Shown one piece after another: positions 17,322-25,141 of a stretch of DNA of 64,000 nucleotides (positions are counted from its first letter, which is position 1; the number at the start of each line of letters is the position of its first letter). The position numbers and the translations under genes are program-made. The DNA is taken from the NCBI RefSeq assembly GCF_003315075.1, contig NZ_QNRJ01000010.1, positions 50,002-114,001 on the forward strand, written 5' to 3'. The notes under the pieces were generated by a model. That model saw only the letters and a program-made list of their open reading frames with translations. It searched no databases and was not told the DNA's origin. The stretch is from Rossellomorea aquimaris (lineage in GTDB: Bacteria > Bacillota > Bacilli > Bacillales > Bacillaceae_B).

Positions 17322-17514
17322 GTTATTATCTGAATATTAAAAAATTACCAGGAGTTATTTAGAAGGTCGAACTATTTTGTCATAGTAATAAAGGGTTCTT
17401 TTGTAGTTATGAGACCAAAGTAGTGGTTGATAAAATTATTCTGAAATAATACATTTCTCTCTATTCGCATAATTATTTTTTATTACGGGAGACACGTAAC
17501 GGAATTCAGGGTTC

Positions 17515-17556
17515 ACAAAAAAACGGATCACTGACTGATGGTCAGTGATCCGTTTT
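17515..17556 (-). terminator. intrinsic terminator of the DUF819 gene
   Basis: A perfect stem, 17521-17535 with 17541-17555 (GGATCACTGAC core), has a TGATG loop. On the minus strand it is followed by T-rich sequence. Confidence 0.9.
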
Positions 17557-17563
17557 ACATTGG

Positions 17564-18766
17564 TTATAGTGTCCTGCTTACCCATTCGGCCATCCAGGCG
17601 CATGCAACGGCGGCATAGGTTCCCACCACGTTACCTAGTATCCCCATTAATAAACCTACAGGGGCAAGAGAAGGCTGGAATACAGAGGCTACAACGGGAG
17701 CTGAGCTTGTTCCACCGATATTTCCTTGAGATCCTACAGCTACGAAGAATAGAGGAGCCCGTAGTAAGCGTGCGACTAAGAAAATGATGATCACATGAAT
17801 GGCTAACCATACAATCCCCATTGCGACGTATTGAGGGGAATCCCATACATAAGCAAGATCGGCTTTTGCTCCGATCGTTGCAAGCAGGAGATAAATTCCT
17901 GCGTACCCGATTTTACTTGCACCGTAGTTCTCAAGGGTGCGAATTTTGGTAAAGGAGAAGATGATCCCGACTGCGGAAATGATCATAATCGTCCACGTTC
18001 CAGCTGAGAGTACATTGGTGACCGGTAACGTTTCTGAAAACTTTCGTACAACGTAAGCTACACCGAATCCTAAACCAATAATGGCGGCAAGGTAAGGAAC
18101 CTCGATAGGCTTGGAATTTTTACGTTGAAGTTCTCCCATATCCTCATTCACCTTACGGATGATCGAGTTATCCGCTTTGTTCCATTTATCGAATTTATGC
18201 TGGAATCCTGCAAGGGCAATCATAATTCCCATCCAGCTATAACCGACAACGGTATCGACGACAATAATAGGAGAAAGGATTTCTTTAGGTGTACCAGTAG
18301 CTTCAATCATGGCTGCCATGTTGGCGCTCCCGCCAATCCAGCTTCCGGCAAGTGCCGCTACGCCAGTCCATGCGTCCTCTGGAAGAAACGGCTGGAATAT
18401 GGCTAAAGCGATGGGACCCCCGATCACGACACCAAGAGTCCCGGCAAGGAACATCGTAATCGCTTTCGGACCAAGCTTTAATGTTGCTGGAACATTCGCA
18501 GAAAGAAGCAGCAATAATAATCCGACTGGTAATATGTAAGCCGATGTAAAGTCATATAAAGATGACTGATCCGGGATGATTCCAAACGTTGTAGATAACA
18601 TCGGAAGGAAATAAGTCCAGATTAATGGTGGAGCATAGTGAAAGAACTTCTGTAAGAAAGGGTTCTTCGACTCCCCAAGAATGAACACAAGACCTACTAA
18701 GGCAGCTAAATATGAAAAGATTGCCATAGGTTCTTGAATTAAGATAGTGTCAAAACGCCACCACAT
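17564..18766 (-). CDS. DUF819 family integral membrane protein (YjcL-like)
   Basis: The 400-residue protein has about eleven hydrophobic spans and matches the DUF819/YjcL family, thought to be transporters but without known substrate. Conserved stretches are TFGIIPDQSSLYDF, GSWIGGSANMAAM, VVDTVVGYSWMG and VAVGSQGNIGGTSSAPVVA. ATG 18766 follows AAGGAGG. A cre-like site (TGAAAACGTTTACT) about 50 bases upstream hints at catabolite control, with one mismatch from consensus. Confidence 0.88.
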   Translation of the reverse strand: MWWRFDTILIQEPMAIFSYLAALVGLVFILGESKNPFLQKFFHYAPPLIWTYFLPMLSTTFGIIPDQSSLYDFTSAYILPVGLLLLLLSANVPATLKLGPKAITMFLAGTLGVVIGGPIALAIFQPFLPEDAWTGVAALAGSWIGGSANMAAMIEATGTPKEILSPIIVVDTVVGYSWMGIMIALAGFQHKFDKWNKADNSIIRKVNEDMGELQRKNSKPIEVPYLAAIIGLGFGVAYVVRKFSETLPVTNVLSAGTWTIMIISAVGIIFSFTKIRTLENYGASKIGYAGIYLLLATIGAKADLAYVWDSPQYVAMGIVWLAIHVIIIFLVARLLRAPLFFVAVGSQGNIGGTSSAPVVASVFQPSLAPVGLLMGILGNVVGTYAAVACAWMAEWVSRTL

Positions 18767-18811
18767 AGTAAAACCTCCTTAAAAAATAGATAACAAGGTT
18801 TACTATAACAT

Positions 18812-18825
18812 TGAAAACGTTTACT
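18812..18825. promoter_or_regulatory. candidate cre (CcpA) site upstream of the DUF819 gene
   Basis: TGAAAACGTTTACT fits the cre consensus TGWAANCGNTNWCA except for the last base. It lies 46-59 bases before the DUF819 start codon. This was matched by eye only. Confidence 0.4.
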
Positions 18826-18911
18826 ATTTAGAATTTTAATAAGTGCTAATCTTTGATCAATACTGAATATAAAGAAGGGGGCATCTAAGAACCAGGGAGC
18901 ATTTCTCTCAA

Positions 18912-18938
18912 CAAAAAAAGCCACAGGAATCCATGGCT
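18912..18938 (-). terminator. intrinsic terminator of the 55-residue membrane protein gene
   Basis: On the minus strand, AGCCA and TGGCT arms with an inner GG/CC pairing are followed by seven T. Confidence 0.65.
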
Positions 18939-19018
18939 ACATCTTGATTATTCATATGAAGTAGAGATGTATGAATGATTGTCATGAGGATTTTTAATAT
19001 AGAAGGATGGGATAAGGT

Positions 19019-19186
19019 TTAATAATAATTCCAGAATCCTAAAGCGAATAGTAAAATACCCGTAATCATTGAAATTCCAAATAACATAAATAAGAAATCA
19101 AAAATGCTGTCGGCGAAGACTCTCCTGCGGTTCTCACGTTTAAAATGACGTACTTCCTTGCGATACGATCGTGCAGCACGACTCAT
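19019..19186 (-). CDS. small single-span membrane protein, 55 residues
   Basis: A short reading frame starts at ATG 19186, preceded by GGAGGAGGAGG at ideal spacing, and ends at TAA 19019-19021. The product has a strongly basic N-terminus (MSRAARSYRKEVRHFKREN) and a single hydrophobic C-terminal segment of about 25 residues ending in GFWNYY. It is predicted to insert in the membrane with the basic tail inside. I do not recognise the family. The ribosome site, basic/hydrophobic layout and own terminator support it as a real gene. Confidence 0.75.
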   Translation of the reverse strand: MSRAARSYRKEVRHFKRENRRRVFADSIFDFLFMLFGISMITGILLFALGFWNYY

Positions 19187-19329
19187 AAAAAACCTCCTCC
19201 TCCATAAACATCATTTGTATTATCACATATTCGTCACAATCCAAGAAAATCCTTCCTGAAAGTGAAAAATATGCCGACTTACCTATAACCAAGTCGAATG
19301 GAGGGACGGACCTTCTTATCTTCAACACA

Positions 19330-19368
19330 AAATAAGAGGCTATGCAAAGATAGCCTCTTATTTGTTGG
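19330..19368 (-). terminator. intrinsic terminator of the CBS protein gene
   Basis: A perfect 13-bp stem, AAATAAGAGGCTA (19330-19342) with TAGCCTCTTATTT (19351-19363), lies downstream of the CBS gene on the minus strand. Confidence 0.85.
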
Positions 19369-19405
19369 ATAAAGAAAGCTTAGAAGTGAGCACCTGTAGC
19401 CTCAG

Positions 19406-19819
19406 TTAGCGGAGGTGATTTTGTGAAATTCCACTAAGGGCGCTTCCGGCACTTTGATCCGATTGCTGTTGTACTGCCAAATCTCCCAGAGCCAGCATTC
19501 CGACCAGCTGTCCATTTTCCACGACAGGCAAACGACGGACCTGGTGTTGAGACATCAAAGCTGATGCTTCTTCAACCGAGGCATCCGGAGAGATTGTCAC
19601 AACCTGTTGTGACATTACTTGAGAGACATTTCCCTGTGCACCTTGAGTCAGTCCACGAGTAGCAATATCACGGTCTGTTACCATACCGACAACTTGTCCG
19701 TTTTCAACAACGGGAACGGAACCGACATTCTTGGAACTCATTTTAGAAGCGACGCTCTGAAGTGAGTCCTGATTTGAAGCAGCTTCCACATTTGTCGACA
19801 TAATATCACGTACTTGCAT
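19406..19819 (-). CDS. two-CBS-domain protein (YhcV-like)
   Basis: The 137-residue protein is made of two CBS domains (about residues 7-60 and 70-125), a module that usually binds adenosyl ligands. The first contains VGSVPVVENGQVVGMVTDRDIATRG and the second VRRLPVVENGQLVGMLALGDLA, which are near-repeats. A short Gln/Ser-rich tail follows. It resembles B. subtilis YhcV. ATG 19819 has AAGGGGG upstream. The ligand and target are unknown; in related bacilli such proteins are often stress-induced. Confidence 0.88.
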   Translation of the reverse strand: MQVRDIMSTNVEAASNQDSLQSVASKMSSKNVGSVPVVENGQVVGMVTDRDIATRGLTQGAQGNVSQVMSQQVVTISPDASVEEASALMSQHQVRRLPVVENGQLVGMLALGDLAVQQQSDQSAGSALSGISQNHLR

Positions 19820-19948
19820 GTAAATTCCCCCTTAATCAAATTGGCAGTACACCATTATTATTCAACAAATCCACTCAACTATTCTTAATGCGTTCAGCCA
19901 TTATTTTCAAATGGGAGGGACGGACCTTCATAGAGTGCTTCTTGGTTA

Positions 19949-20569
19949 TCATTTAGTAATGAACATTTGAGTCCAATACGTTCCGTAAGATCCTCCCTTT
20001 GCATATCCCACCCCGATATGAGTATAGGATCCGGTGAGAATGTTTTTTCGATGTCCCGGACTATCCATCCATTCACGGACAACTTGCTCAGCAGTTGTTT
20101 GACCGGCTGCAATATTCTCAGCGGCCTGACTATATTCGATGTTGAAGCTTTTCATCATATCAAATGGGGATCCGTACGTCGGGCTTCTGTGCGAAAAATA
20201 TCCAACGTCCCTCATGTTACGTGATTTATACCGGGCAACCCTGGCTAGCTGCCAATCAAGCTGAAGAGGAGAAAGGCCGTTCCTCTGCCGCTCCTGATTG
20301 GTTAAATCAATGACTTGACCTTCCATCGATTTAGCTTTTTGAAGCGTCGGGATGTTAAGCTTTTGATTGGGATAAATTAAATCCGGATTCGACAATTGAG
20401 GGTTGGCTCCAATTATTTCGGACAGTCCGATCCGCAACTTCTTTGAAATCTTCCAAAGAGTATCTCCTTTCCTGACAGTATAAGCACTTGCAGCAGACGT
20501 TTCATTTAGACCCAATAGACTAATGACAATGGATAGTACAACAATGATGAGAGTCAGTTTTGTTTTCAT
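19949..20569 (-). CDS. LysM plus CAP-domain secreted protein
   Basis: The protein of about 206 residues has an N-terminal signal peptide (MKTKLTLIIVVLSIVISLLG, cleavage near SAASA). One LysM domain follows (YTVRKGDTLWKISKKL to NQKLNIPT), then a CAP domain from about residue 83 (VIDLTNQERQRNGLSPLQLDW, FSHRSPTYGSPFDMM, AAENIAAGQ, SPGHRKNIL, YWTQMF). LysM should hold it on peptidoglycan or spore cortex, as in SafA/YkuD-type proteins. The start is uncertain: ATG 20569 and TTG 20596 both lack a good ribosome site. Its CAP domain closely matches the lipoprotein at 2212-2973, suggesting paralogues. Confidence 0.88.
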   Translation of the reverse strand: MKTKLTLIIVVLSIVISLLGLNETSAASAYTVRKGDTLWKISKKLRIGLSEIIGANPQLSNPDLIYPNQKLNIPTLQKAKSMEGQVIDLTNQERQRNGLSPLQLDWQLARVARYKSRNMRDVGYFSHRSPTYGSPFDMMKSFNIEYSQAAENIAAGQTTAEQVVREWMDSPGHRKNILTGSYTHIGVGYAKGGSYGTYWTQMFITK

Positions 20570-20735
20570 GATATTAAAATGTGTAATCAGGGACAAAATA
20601 TTCTAAGAAAAAGTGTGGAAATAGGATTATAGTTTCATTTTTAGGGAAAAGGAAAACCATTAACCATAAAGTGAAACTTTTCTTTAGAATAAACGTACAA
20701 ATAGGTAACGACATTTTATAAAAGAGGTGAATAAC

Positions 20736-20885
20736 GTGGTAAAGGAGAACGATCGCTTAAAAAAAGTGATAACGAAATTGTCGAACGTTGGTGTTAATAT
20801 TTCAAAGACGAAATCAAGACGTGAAATTCTTCATTCACTGAAGCAGTATCAGCCATTACCTAAGACGTTAACCCAAGACTATTAA
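20736..20885 (+). CDS. small conserved protein, 49 residues (Lmo0850-like)
   Basis: A short reading frame starts at GTG 20736 with AGAGGTGA just upstream and ends at TAA 20883-20885. The product is a small basic protein with the pattern KENDRLKKVITKLSNVGVN then KTKSRREILHSLKQY. It resembles, from memory, the Lmo0850 family of short Firmicutes proteins, which have no known function. No membrane segment is visible. The good ribosome site and the family-like pattern are the evidence. Confidence 0.65.
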   Translation: MVKENDRLKKVITKLSNVGVNISKTKSRREILHSLKQYQPLPKTLTQDY

Positions 20886-20968
20886 ACTTACTCCTCGAGA
20901 AACGTAGGACAGACATATTCCGCCTTTCTTCACGATATACTAAGTAGTAGTGAAGAGGAGGGTTAGGT

Positions 20969-21250
20969 ATGGAGAGAATGATGTTTGATTTACAGGCATT
21001 AAAGGAAATCAGAAAGAAGGCAGATGAAATTTCATACTACTGTATGAGCCGGGAACAGCCAGATCCTCATCGTGTAAGCATGGCGTTAGATCAGGTGTGT
21101 CGTGCACTTGCTATGTTTGCAGAAACGGAAATTCATCGAATGGAAAATCACCATATTCCTTATGACCCCGAAAGTTATATTAAAGGTCGTCTTGGGATTG
21201 CCTATCGATCTGTTCTCCAAGTCCCTCAAGAAGATTCCAATACAGCATAG
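20969..21250 (+). CDS. unidentified conserved-looking small protein
   Basis: The 93-residue soluble protein has a strong ribosome site (GAGGAGGG) at ATG 20969. The sequence is helical in character, with a KKADEISYYCMSREQPDPHRVSMALDQVCRALAMFAETEIHRM core followed by a HHIPYDPESYIKGRLG segment. I do not recognise a family, and no membrane spans or catalytic motifs are visible. It is followed immediately by a 16-bp inverted repeat with a long loop. Confidence 0.65.
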   Translation: MERMMFDLQALKEIRKKADEISYYCMSREQPDPHRVSMALDQVCRALAMFAETEIHRMENHHIPYDPESYIKGRLGIAYRSVLQVPQEDSNTA

Positions 21251-21252
21251 TA

Positions 21253-21381
21253 AAAGAGGTTGACCCAAGAATTCAAGGGCTTCTAAGTCAGGAACATTAT
21301 AGATATAAATCTGAAACTCTGAAAGTATTAGGACTGGTCCTTTAAGGATGACATCACTCATCGTTTTGGGTCAGCCTCTTT
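21253..21381 (+). repeat. long-loop inverted repeat with nested palindrome
   Basis: AAAGAGGTTGACCCAA (21253-21268) pairs with TTGGGTCAGCCTCTTT (21366-21381), 16 bp with one G-U pair. The outer arm is followed by T-rich sequence, so it may act as a terminator with a 97-base loop. Inside is a second palindrome, AGGACTGGTCCT (near 21329-21340). Both lie between the 93-residue protein gene and the lipid kinase gene. Confidence 0.7.
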
Positions 21382-21416
21382 TTATTTACTACTTTAAAAG
21401 TTAGGTGACGATATTC

Positions 21417-22316
21417 ATGACGAGGTTTTCGGATATATTGTTGATTTGTAATGGGAAGGCAGGTCAAGGAACGTTAGAAGTTTTGTTAAAAGACTCTGTG
21501 CCCCCTTTATTAGATATCTGCACGAACTTAATTATTCATAAAACAAAAGAGAAAGGCGATGCCGAAAGGATTTGTAAGGAAACGGGTAGTCTATATGAAC
21601 TGGTGGTCATTATGGGTGGTGACGGAACGATTCATGAGGCCATCAACGGATTGGCAGTCTTAGAAAAACGGCCATTGGTGGGCCTCATCCCTGGAGGGAC
21701 GTGTAATGACTTTGCACGCTCGTTACATATTCCCATGAATATTGGACAAGCTGTCCGACTCATTACCGAGCGTCCTTACGAAAGGGATATCGATATCGTC
21801 AAAGCGGACGAGCGGTATTTCAGTAATTTCTGGGGAACGGGGCTGGTCTCACAGACGAGTGATAATATCGACGTAGGATCAAAGAGTGTCCTGGGAAAAC
21901 TGAGTTATTATATTAGTGCGTTTCAATCGATTCAGGATTCCCCACTCCTAAATGTAAAGATAACAACGGAAACTGAAGTGATCGAAGAGGAAGTGGTGAT
22001 GCTATTGGCCGCTAACGGACGATCGATAGGCTCTAATCCTCTGCCCGACTGCATTGATATGGAAGATGGGTTAATGGATATCTACGTTGTCAAAAAAAGT
22101 GGATTTCCGTTATTAAAGGAGTTTCTCGTTATCAAAAGTACAGGCAATATCAGTGAACAATATGACGATATTATGCACATTCAAGCAAGGGAAGCCCAAA
22201 TCGAACTTGGACAGAATGAAAAGCTCGATATGGATGGGGAATTATATGAAGGAACCAGGCAATCTCTTCAAGTGTTAAATAAGCATCTGCGATTTGTGGT
22301 TGGAATGTCAGAATAA
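21417..22316 (+). CDS. diacylglycerol/lipid kinase family protein (YtlR-like)
   Basis: The 299-residue cytoplasmic kinase has the lipid kinase signature VVIMGGDGTIHEAINGL near residues 68-84, with GGDGT binding ATP. An early ICNGKAGQG and a later GLIPGGTCNDFARSL also fit the DagK/YegS catalytic domain. It resembles B. subtilis YtlR; the physiological lipid is not known. The C-terminal half carries DMEDGLMDIYVV and DMDGE, as in the family. The start is ATG 21417, with TTAGGTGA seven bases before; GTG 21405 overlaps that site. It shares a bidirectional terminator with the convergent DedA gene. Confidence 0.88.
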   Translation: MTRFSDILLICNGKAGQGTLEVLLKDSVPPLLDICTNLIIHKTKEKGDAERICKETGSLYELVVIMGGDGTIHEAINGLAVLEKRPLVGLIPGGTCNDFARSLHIPMNIGQAVRLITERPYERDIDIVKADERYFSNFWGTGLVSQTSDNIDVGSKSVLGKLSYYISAFQSIQDSPLLNVKITTETEVIEEEVVMLLAANGRSIGSNPLPDCIDMEDGLMDIYVVKKSGFPLLKEFLVIKSTGNISEQYDDIMHIQAREAQIELGQNEKLDMDGELYEGTRQSLQVLNKHLRFVVGMSE

Positions 22317-22357
22317 AAAGAGAGCAAGAGGGCTTATTTGTCCCCTTGCTCTCTTTT
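22316..22357. terminator. bidirectional terminator between lipid kinase and DedA genes
   Basis: AAAAGAGAGCAAGAGGGC pairs with GTCCCCTTGCTCTCTTTT, a stem of about 17 bp with T-runs on both sides, between two convergent genes. Confidence 0.88.
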
Positions 22358-22364
22358 CCTGTGA

Positions 22365-22946
22365 TTATACAGTTTGTTTTCTCTTCTTTATGACCAAGTA
22401 TACCAGATAAACGGCGATTAAGACGCCACCAGCCCCAAGCGTAAGAAGTGTGAAGTTCTCTTCAATGAAAGGTTTTGCTTTAGCTCCAAGGGCTAAGATG
22501 ATTGCACCTTCAAGGAAGAAACGAATTCCTCTTCCGATAATCGACCAGATCACCAGTACTCTGATCTTAACACCGGAAACCCCTGCGAAAATCGTGAAGA
22601 TCTTATAAGGGACAGGTGTCAGTCCTGCAATTAAAAGAGCCATCGCTCCATATTTAGTAAAGTATTCCTCTACTTTTTGAATCCTTTTTTCAGAGAAGAA
22701 ATGCACAAGGATCGGTCTTCCAAGTTTTTTTCCGATCAACCAGCCAAAAAGGGCACCGATAACGGAAGCGATCGTTGTATAAAGTGCATAAAGCAATGCG
22801 TTCTCCGGATTGGCAATCGCTAATGGAATCAGTAATACATCAGGTGGAATGGGGAAAAAGGATGAATCGGCGAAGGAAACAAGAATCAGACCCCATACAC
22901 CATAATCCAATAACCAAGCTTCGAAAGCGTGAAGTAGTTCAGACAT
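22365..22946 (-). CDS. DedA/VTT family membrane protein (YqaA-like)
   Basis: The 193-residue integral membrane protein belongs to the DedA/VTT group. The N-terminus has FADSSFFPIPPDVLLIPLAIANPENALLYAL, then a glycine-rich ASVIGALFGWLIGKKLG hairpin. A KYGAMALLIAGLTPVPYKIFTIFAGVSGV segment holds the conserved Pro and Arg/Lys region. DedA members are now linked to lipid scrambling or undecaprenyl-phosphate flipping; the YqaA branch is not characterised. ATG 22946 follows AAAGGAGA. A second, more distant VTT protein is encoded at 32915-33574. Confidence 0.88.
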   Translation of the reverse strand: MSELLHAFEAWLLDYGVWGLILVSFADSSFFPIPPDVLLIPLAIANPENALLYALYTTIASVIGALFGWLIGKKLGRPILVHFFSEKRIQKVEEYFTKYGAMALLIAGLTPVPYKIFTIFAGVSGVKIRVLVIWSIIGRGIRFFLEGAIILALGAKAKPFIEENFTLLTLGAGGVLIAVYLVYLVIKKRKQTV

Positions 22947-23152
22947 AAGTTCAGTAATCTCCTTTATTGATCAAGCGTTATTTTCGATTTTAATGGAACA
23001 TAAGAAAGTATATCACTTTTCACAAGAGGAGTCATGAATTATCCTGTGTGGATGAAACCACTTTTCGGATGATATCACATTAACAGATTCCGGAATAGCT
23101 TGAATCGAAATAATCTATTTCTCGGGAAATAGTGACAGAAATCTTATTTATT

Positions 23153-24838
23153 CTACATTTCTGAAGGAGACTTCATTCCTAATAATCGTAATCCTTCCGC
23201 GAGTACAGTCGAAACAGCGTGAACCAAGGCTAAACGGGAGCCAAGCTTGGAATCTTCTGAAATGATTTTAGTTTTTCCGTAGTAACGGTTAAAGCTTTGT
23301 GCGGTATCGACTAAATATTTGGCAATGGTTGAAGGCGCATAGTGTTTCCACGCCTTCTCGACCATCTCCGGAAATAAGCGTAACTGTTTAATCACGTCCC
23401 AGCTTTCAGCATCGTCAAGCCCCTCAAACGTCAATGGAAGGGATCCACCCGCTTTTCTCAGAATGGATTGAGCTCTGGCGTACGTGTATTGAATGTATGG
23501 ACCTGTTTCACCTTCAAAGGTCAGCATATGTTCCAGGGAAAATTCAATGTCGTTCACCCGATCATTTTTTAAATCATGAAAGATAATAGCTCCAACCCCA
23601 ACATCTTTCGACACCTCTGAAGCATTTATTAAATGAGGGTTCTTCTGCTTAATATTTTCTTCTGCCATGTGAATCGCTTCTTGAAGAACCTCTTGGAGTA
23701 AAATGACTCTGCCCTTTCGGGTGGACATTTTCTTTCCATCTTTCAGATAAAGTCCGAAGGGGATATGTTTCATATCATCCGCCCAGTTAAACCCGAGTTT
23801 CTTCAGGACTTCCATCACTTGTTTGAAGTGAATGGTCTGTTCCTGGCCGACAACATATAAAGCTTCATCAAAGTCATGCTGACGATGGCGATACAGTGCT
23901 GCAGCGAGGTCTCTCGTAGCATATAGGGTGGCTCCATCAGACTTCTTGATGAGGCAGGGTGGGAGATTCCCCTCTAAACGAACGACTTTCGCACCTTCAG
24001 AAGTTTCGAGAAGGTCATGATTCAGAAGCAATGTCACGACTTCATCCATTTTGTCATTGAAGAATGCTTCGCCATTATAGGAATCAAATTCCACTCCGAG
24101 CAACGAGTAAATCGTTTTAAAGGCATGAAGTGATTCATCTTTAAACCATCTCCAAAGCTCCGTTACTTCCTGGTCTCCCTCTTCTAATCGCTTAAAGGCT
24201 TTTCTTCCTTCTTCCTCAAGTGAGGGATCCTTTTCTGCTTCCTCATGAAATTTTTTGTATAAAATAAACAATTCAGCGATTGGGTTCTCTTTCACTTTTT
24301 GTTGATCTCCCCACTTTTTGAATGCGACGATCAATTTCCCGAATTGTGTACCCCAATCACCGATATAATTGATTTTCTCCGTTGTATAGCCGCATTTTTC
24401 GGCAATGGTGGAGATGGAATTCCCGATGACTGTAGAGCGTAAATGTCCCATGGAAAAAGGTTTCGCAATATTAGGGGAGGACATATCCAATACGATGGTC
24501 TTTTGATTTCCAAATTCATGACTTCCATAATCCGTGCCTTTCGCCAGGATGGCTGAAACAATTTCTGTCCCTGCTTTCAATCCATCAAATCGGATATTAA
24601 CATAAGGGCCCACTGCTTCTACTTTACTGAAATAGGGAGAGGAGAGGGAATCGGCAATCTCTCCGGCAATGACATGGGGTGCTTTCTTCCATGATCTCGC
24701 CAGCTGAAAGCACGGAAAGGCCAGGTCCCCCAAATGAGAATGTTTGGGCGTTTCAATCAACTCATAAAGATCATTCTTGTTCCAATCAGACAGCACAAGC
24801 GTGAGCCTATCGGCTACTATTGATTTCAAATCCATCAT
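23153..24838 (-). CDS. argS: arginyl-tRNA synthetase
   Basis: The class Ia synthetase (561 residues, normal length) charges tRNA-Arg. It has the N-terminal additional domain, then the HIGH-type motif within SPNIAKPFSMGHLRST (near 125-140). KMSTRKG lies near 373-379, and a C-terminal DALR anticodon-binding domain (YTYARAQSILRKAG onward, LRLLGM end) follows. Either ATG 24838 or 24835 could be used; AGGAGGTG lies just upstream. A T-box leader controls it, so expression should rise when tRNA-Arg is uncharged. T-box control of argS is absent in B. subtilis, so this may be a second, inducible argS copy. That is inference. Confidence 0.96.
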   Translation of the reverse strand: MMDLKSIVADRLTLVLSDWNKNDLYELIETPKHSHLGDLAFPCFQLARSWKKAPHVIAGEIADSLSSPYFSKVEAVGPYVNIRFDGLKAGTEIVSAILAKGTDYGSHEFGNQKTIVLDMSSPNIAKPFSMGHLRSTVIGNSISTIAEKCGYTTEKINYIGDWGTQFGKLIVAFKKWGDQQKVKENPIAELFILYKKFHEEAEKDPSLEEEGRKAFKRLEEGDQEVTELWRWFKDESLHAFKTIYSLLGVEFDSYNGEAFFNDKMDEVVTLLLNHDLLETSEGAKVVRLEGNLPPCLIKKSDGATLYATRDLAAALYRHRQHDFDEALYVVGQEQTIHFKQVMEVLKKLGFNWADDMKHIPFGLYLKDGKKMSTRKGRVILLQEVLQEAIHMAEENIKQKNPHLINASEVSKDVGVGAIIFHDLKNDRVNDIEFSLEHMLTFEGETGPYIQYTYARAQSILRKAGGSLPLTFEGLDDAESWDVIKQLRLFPEMVEKAWKHYAPSTIAKYLVDTAQSFNRYYGKTKIISEDSKLGSRLALVHAVSTVLAEGLRLLGMKSPSEM

Positions 24839-24865
24839 CTACACCTCCTGATAAAATCAAACACA

Positions 24866-24901
24866 AAAAAACCCGTCTCTATCCAACATAGAGACGAGTT
24901 T
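24866..24901 (-). terminator. T-box terminator of argS
   Basis: On the minus strand, AACTCGTCTCTAT pairs with ATAGAGACGGGTT and is followed by seven T, directly before the argS ribosome site. Confidence 0.9.
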
Positions 24902-25112
24902 AGCTCGCGGTACCACTCTTATTCCCCAAAAGGGCGCTCATTGTATAACGGGAGATCCCGGTTTTTCTCTACTATCTTCAAGAAAAACTTCTCAGAAGTG
25001 CGGTTCATCCCAGGCTTCACACCAGGCTTACACCATCCCCGGTTCGCTTTTGATCCACGTCGGAATTACTCTCTTCATCATAGAATATTCGTATATAATT
25101 ACTATTATTTTA
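24868..25112 (-). promoter_or_regulatory. T-box leader of argS with Arg (CGC) specifier candidate
   Basis: On the minus strand the T-box core AAGAGTGGTACCGCGAG (24904-24920) precedes the terminator. Upstream, GAAGAGAGTAA opens stem I. The apical region has GGATGGTGTAAGCCTGG. The 3' side of stem I contains AACCGCAC, giving a CGC codon (25000-25002) followed by A, which is the likely Arg specifier. A promoter with TTGCAT (25129-25134) and TAAAAT (25107-25112), 16-base spacer, starts the leader. The specifier choice is inference; covariance modelling would test it. Confidence 0.92.
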
Positions 25113-25141
25113 CACATTCTGGAGATGAATGCAACCTGTAA

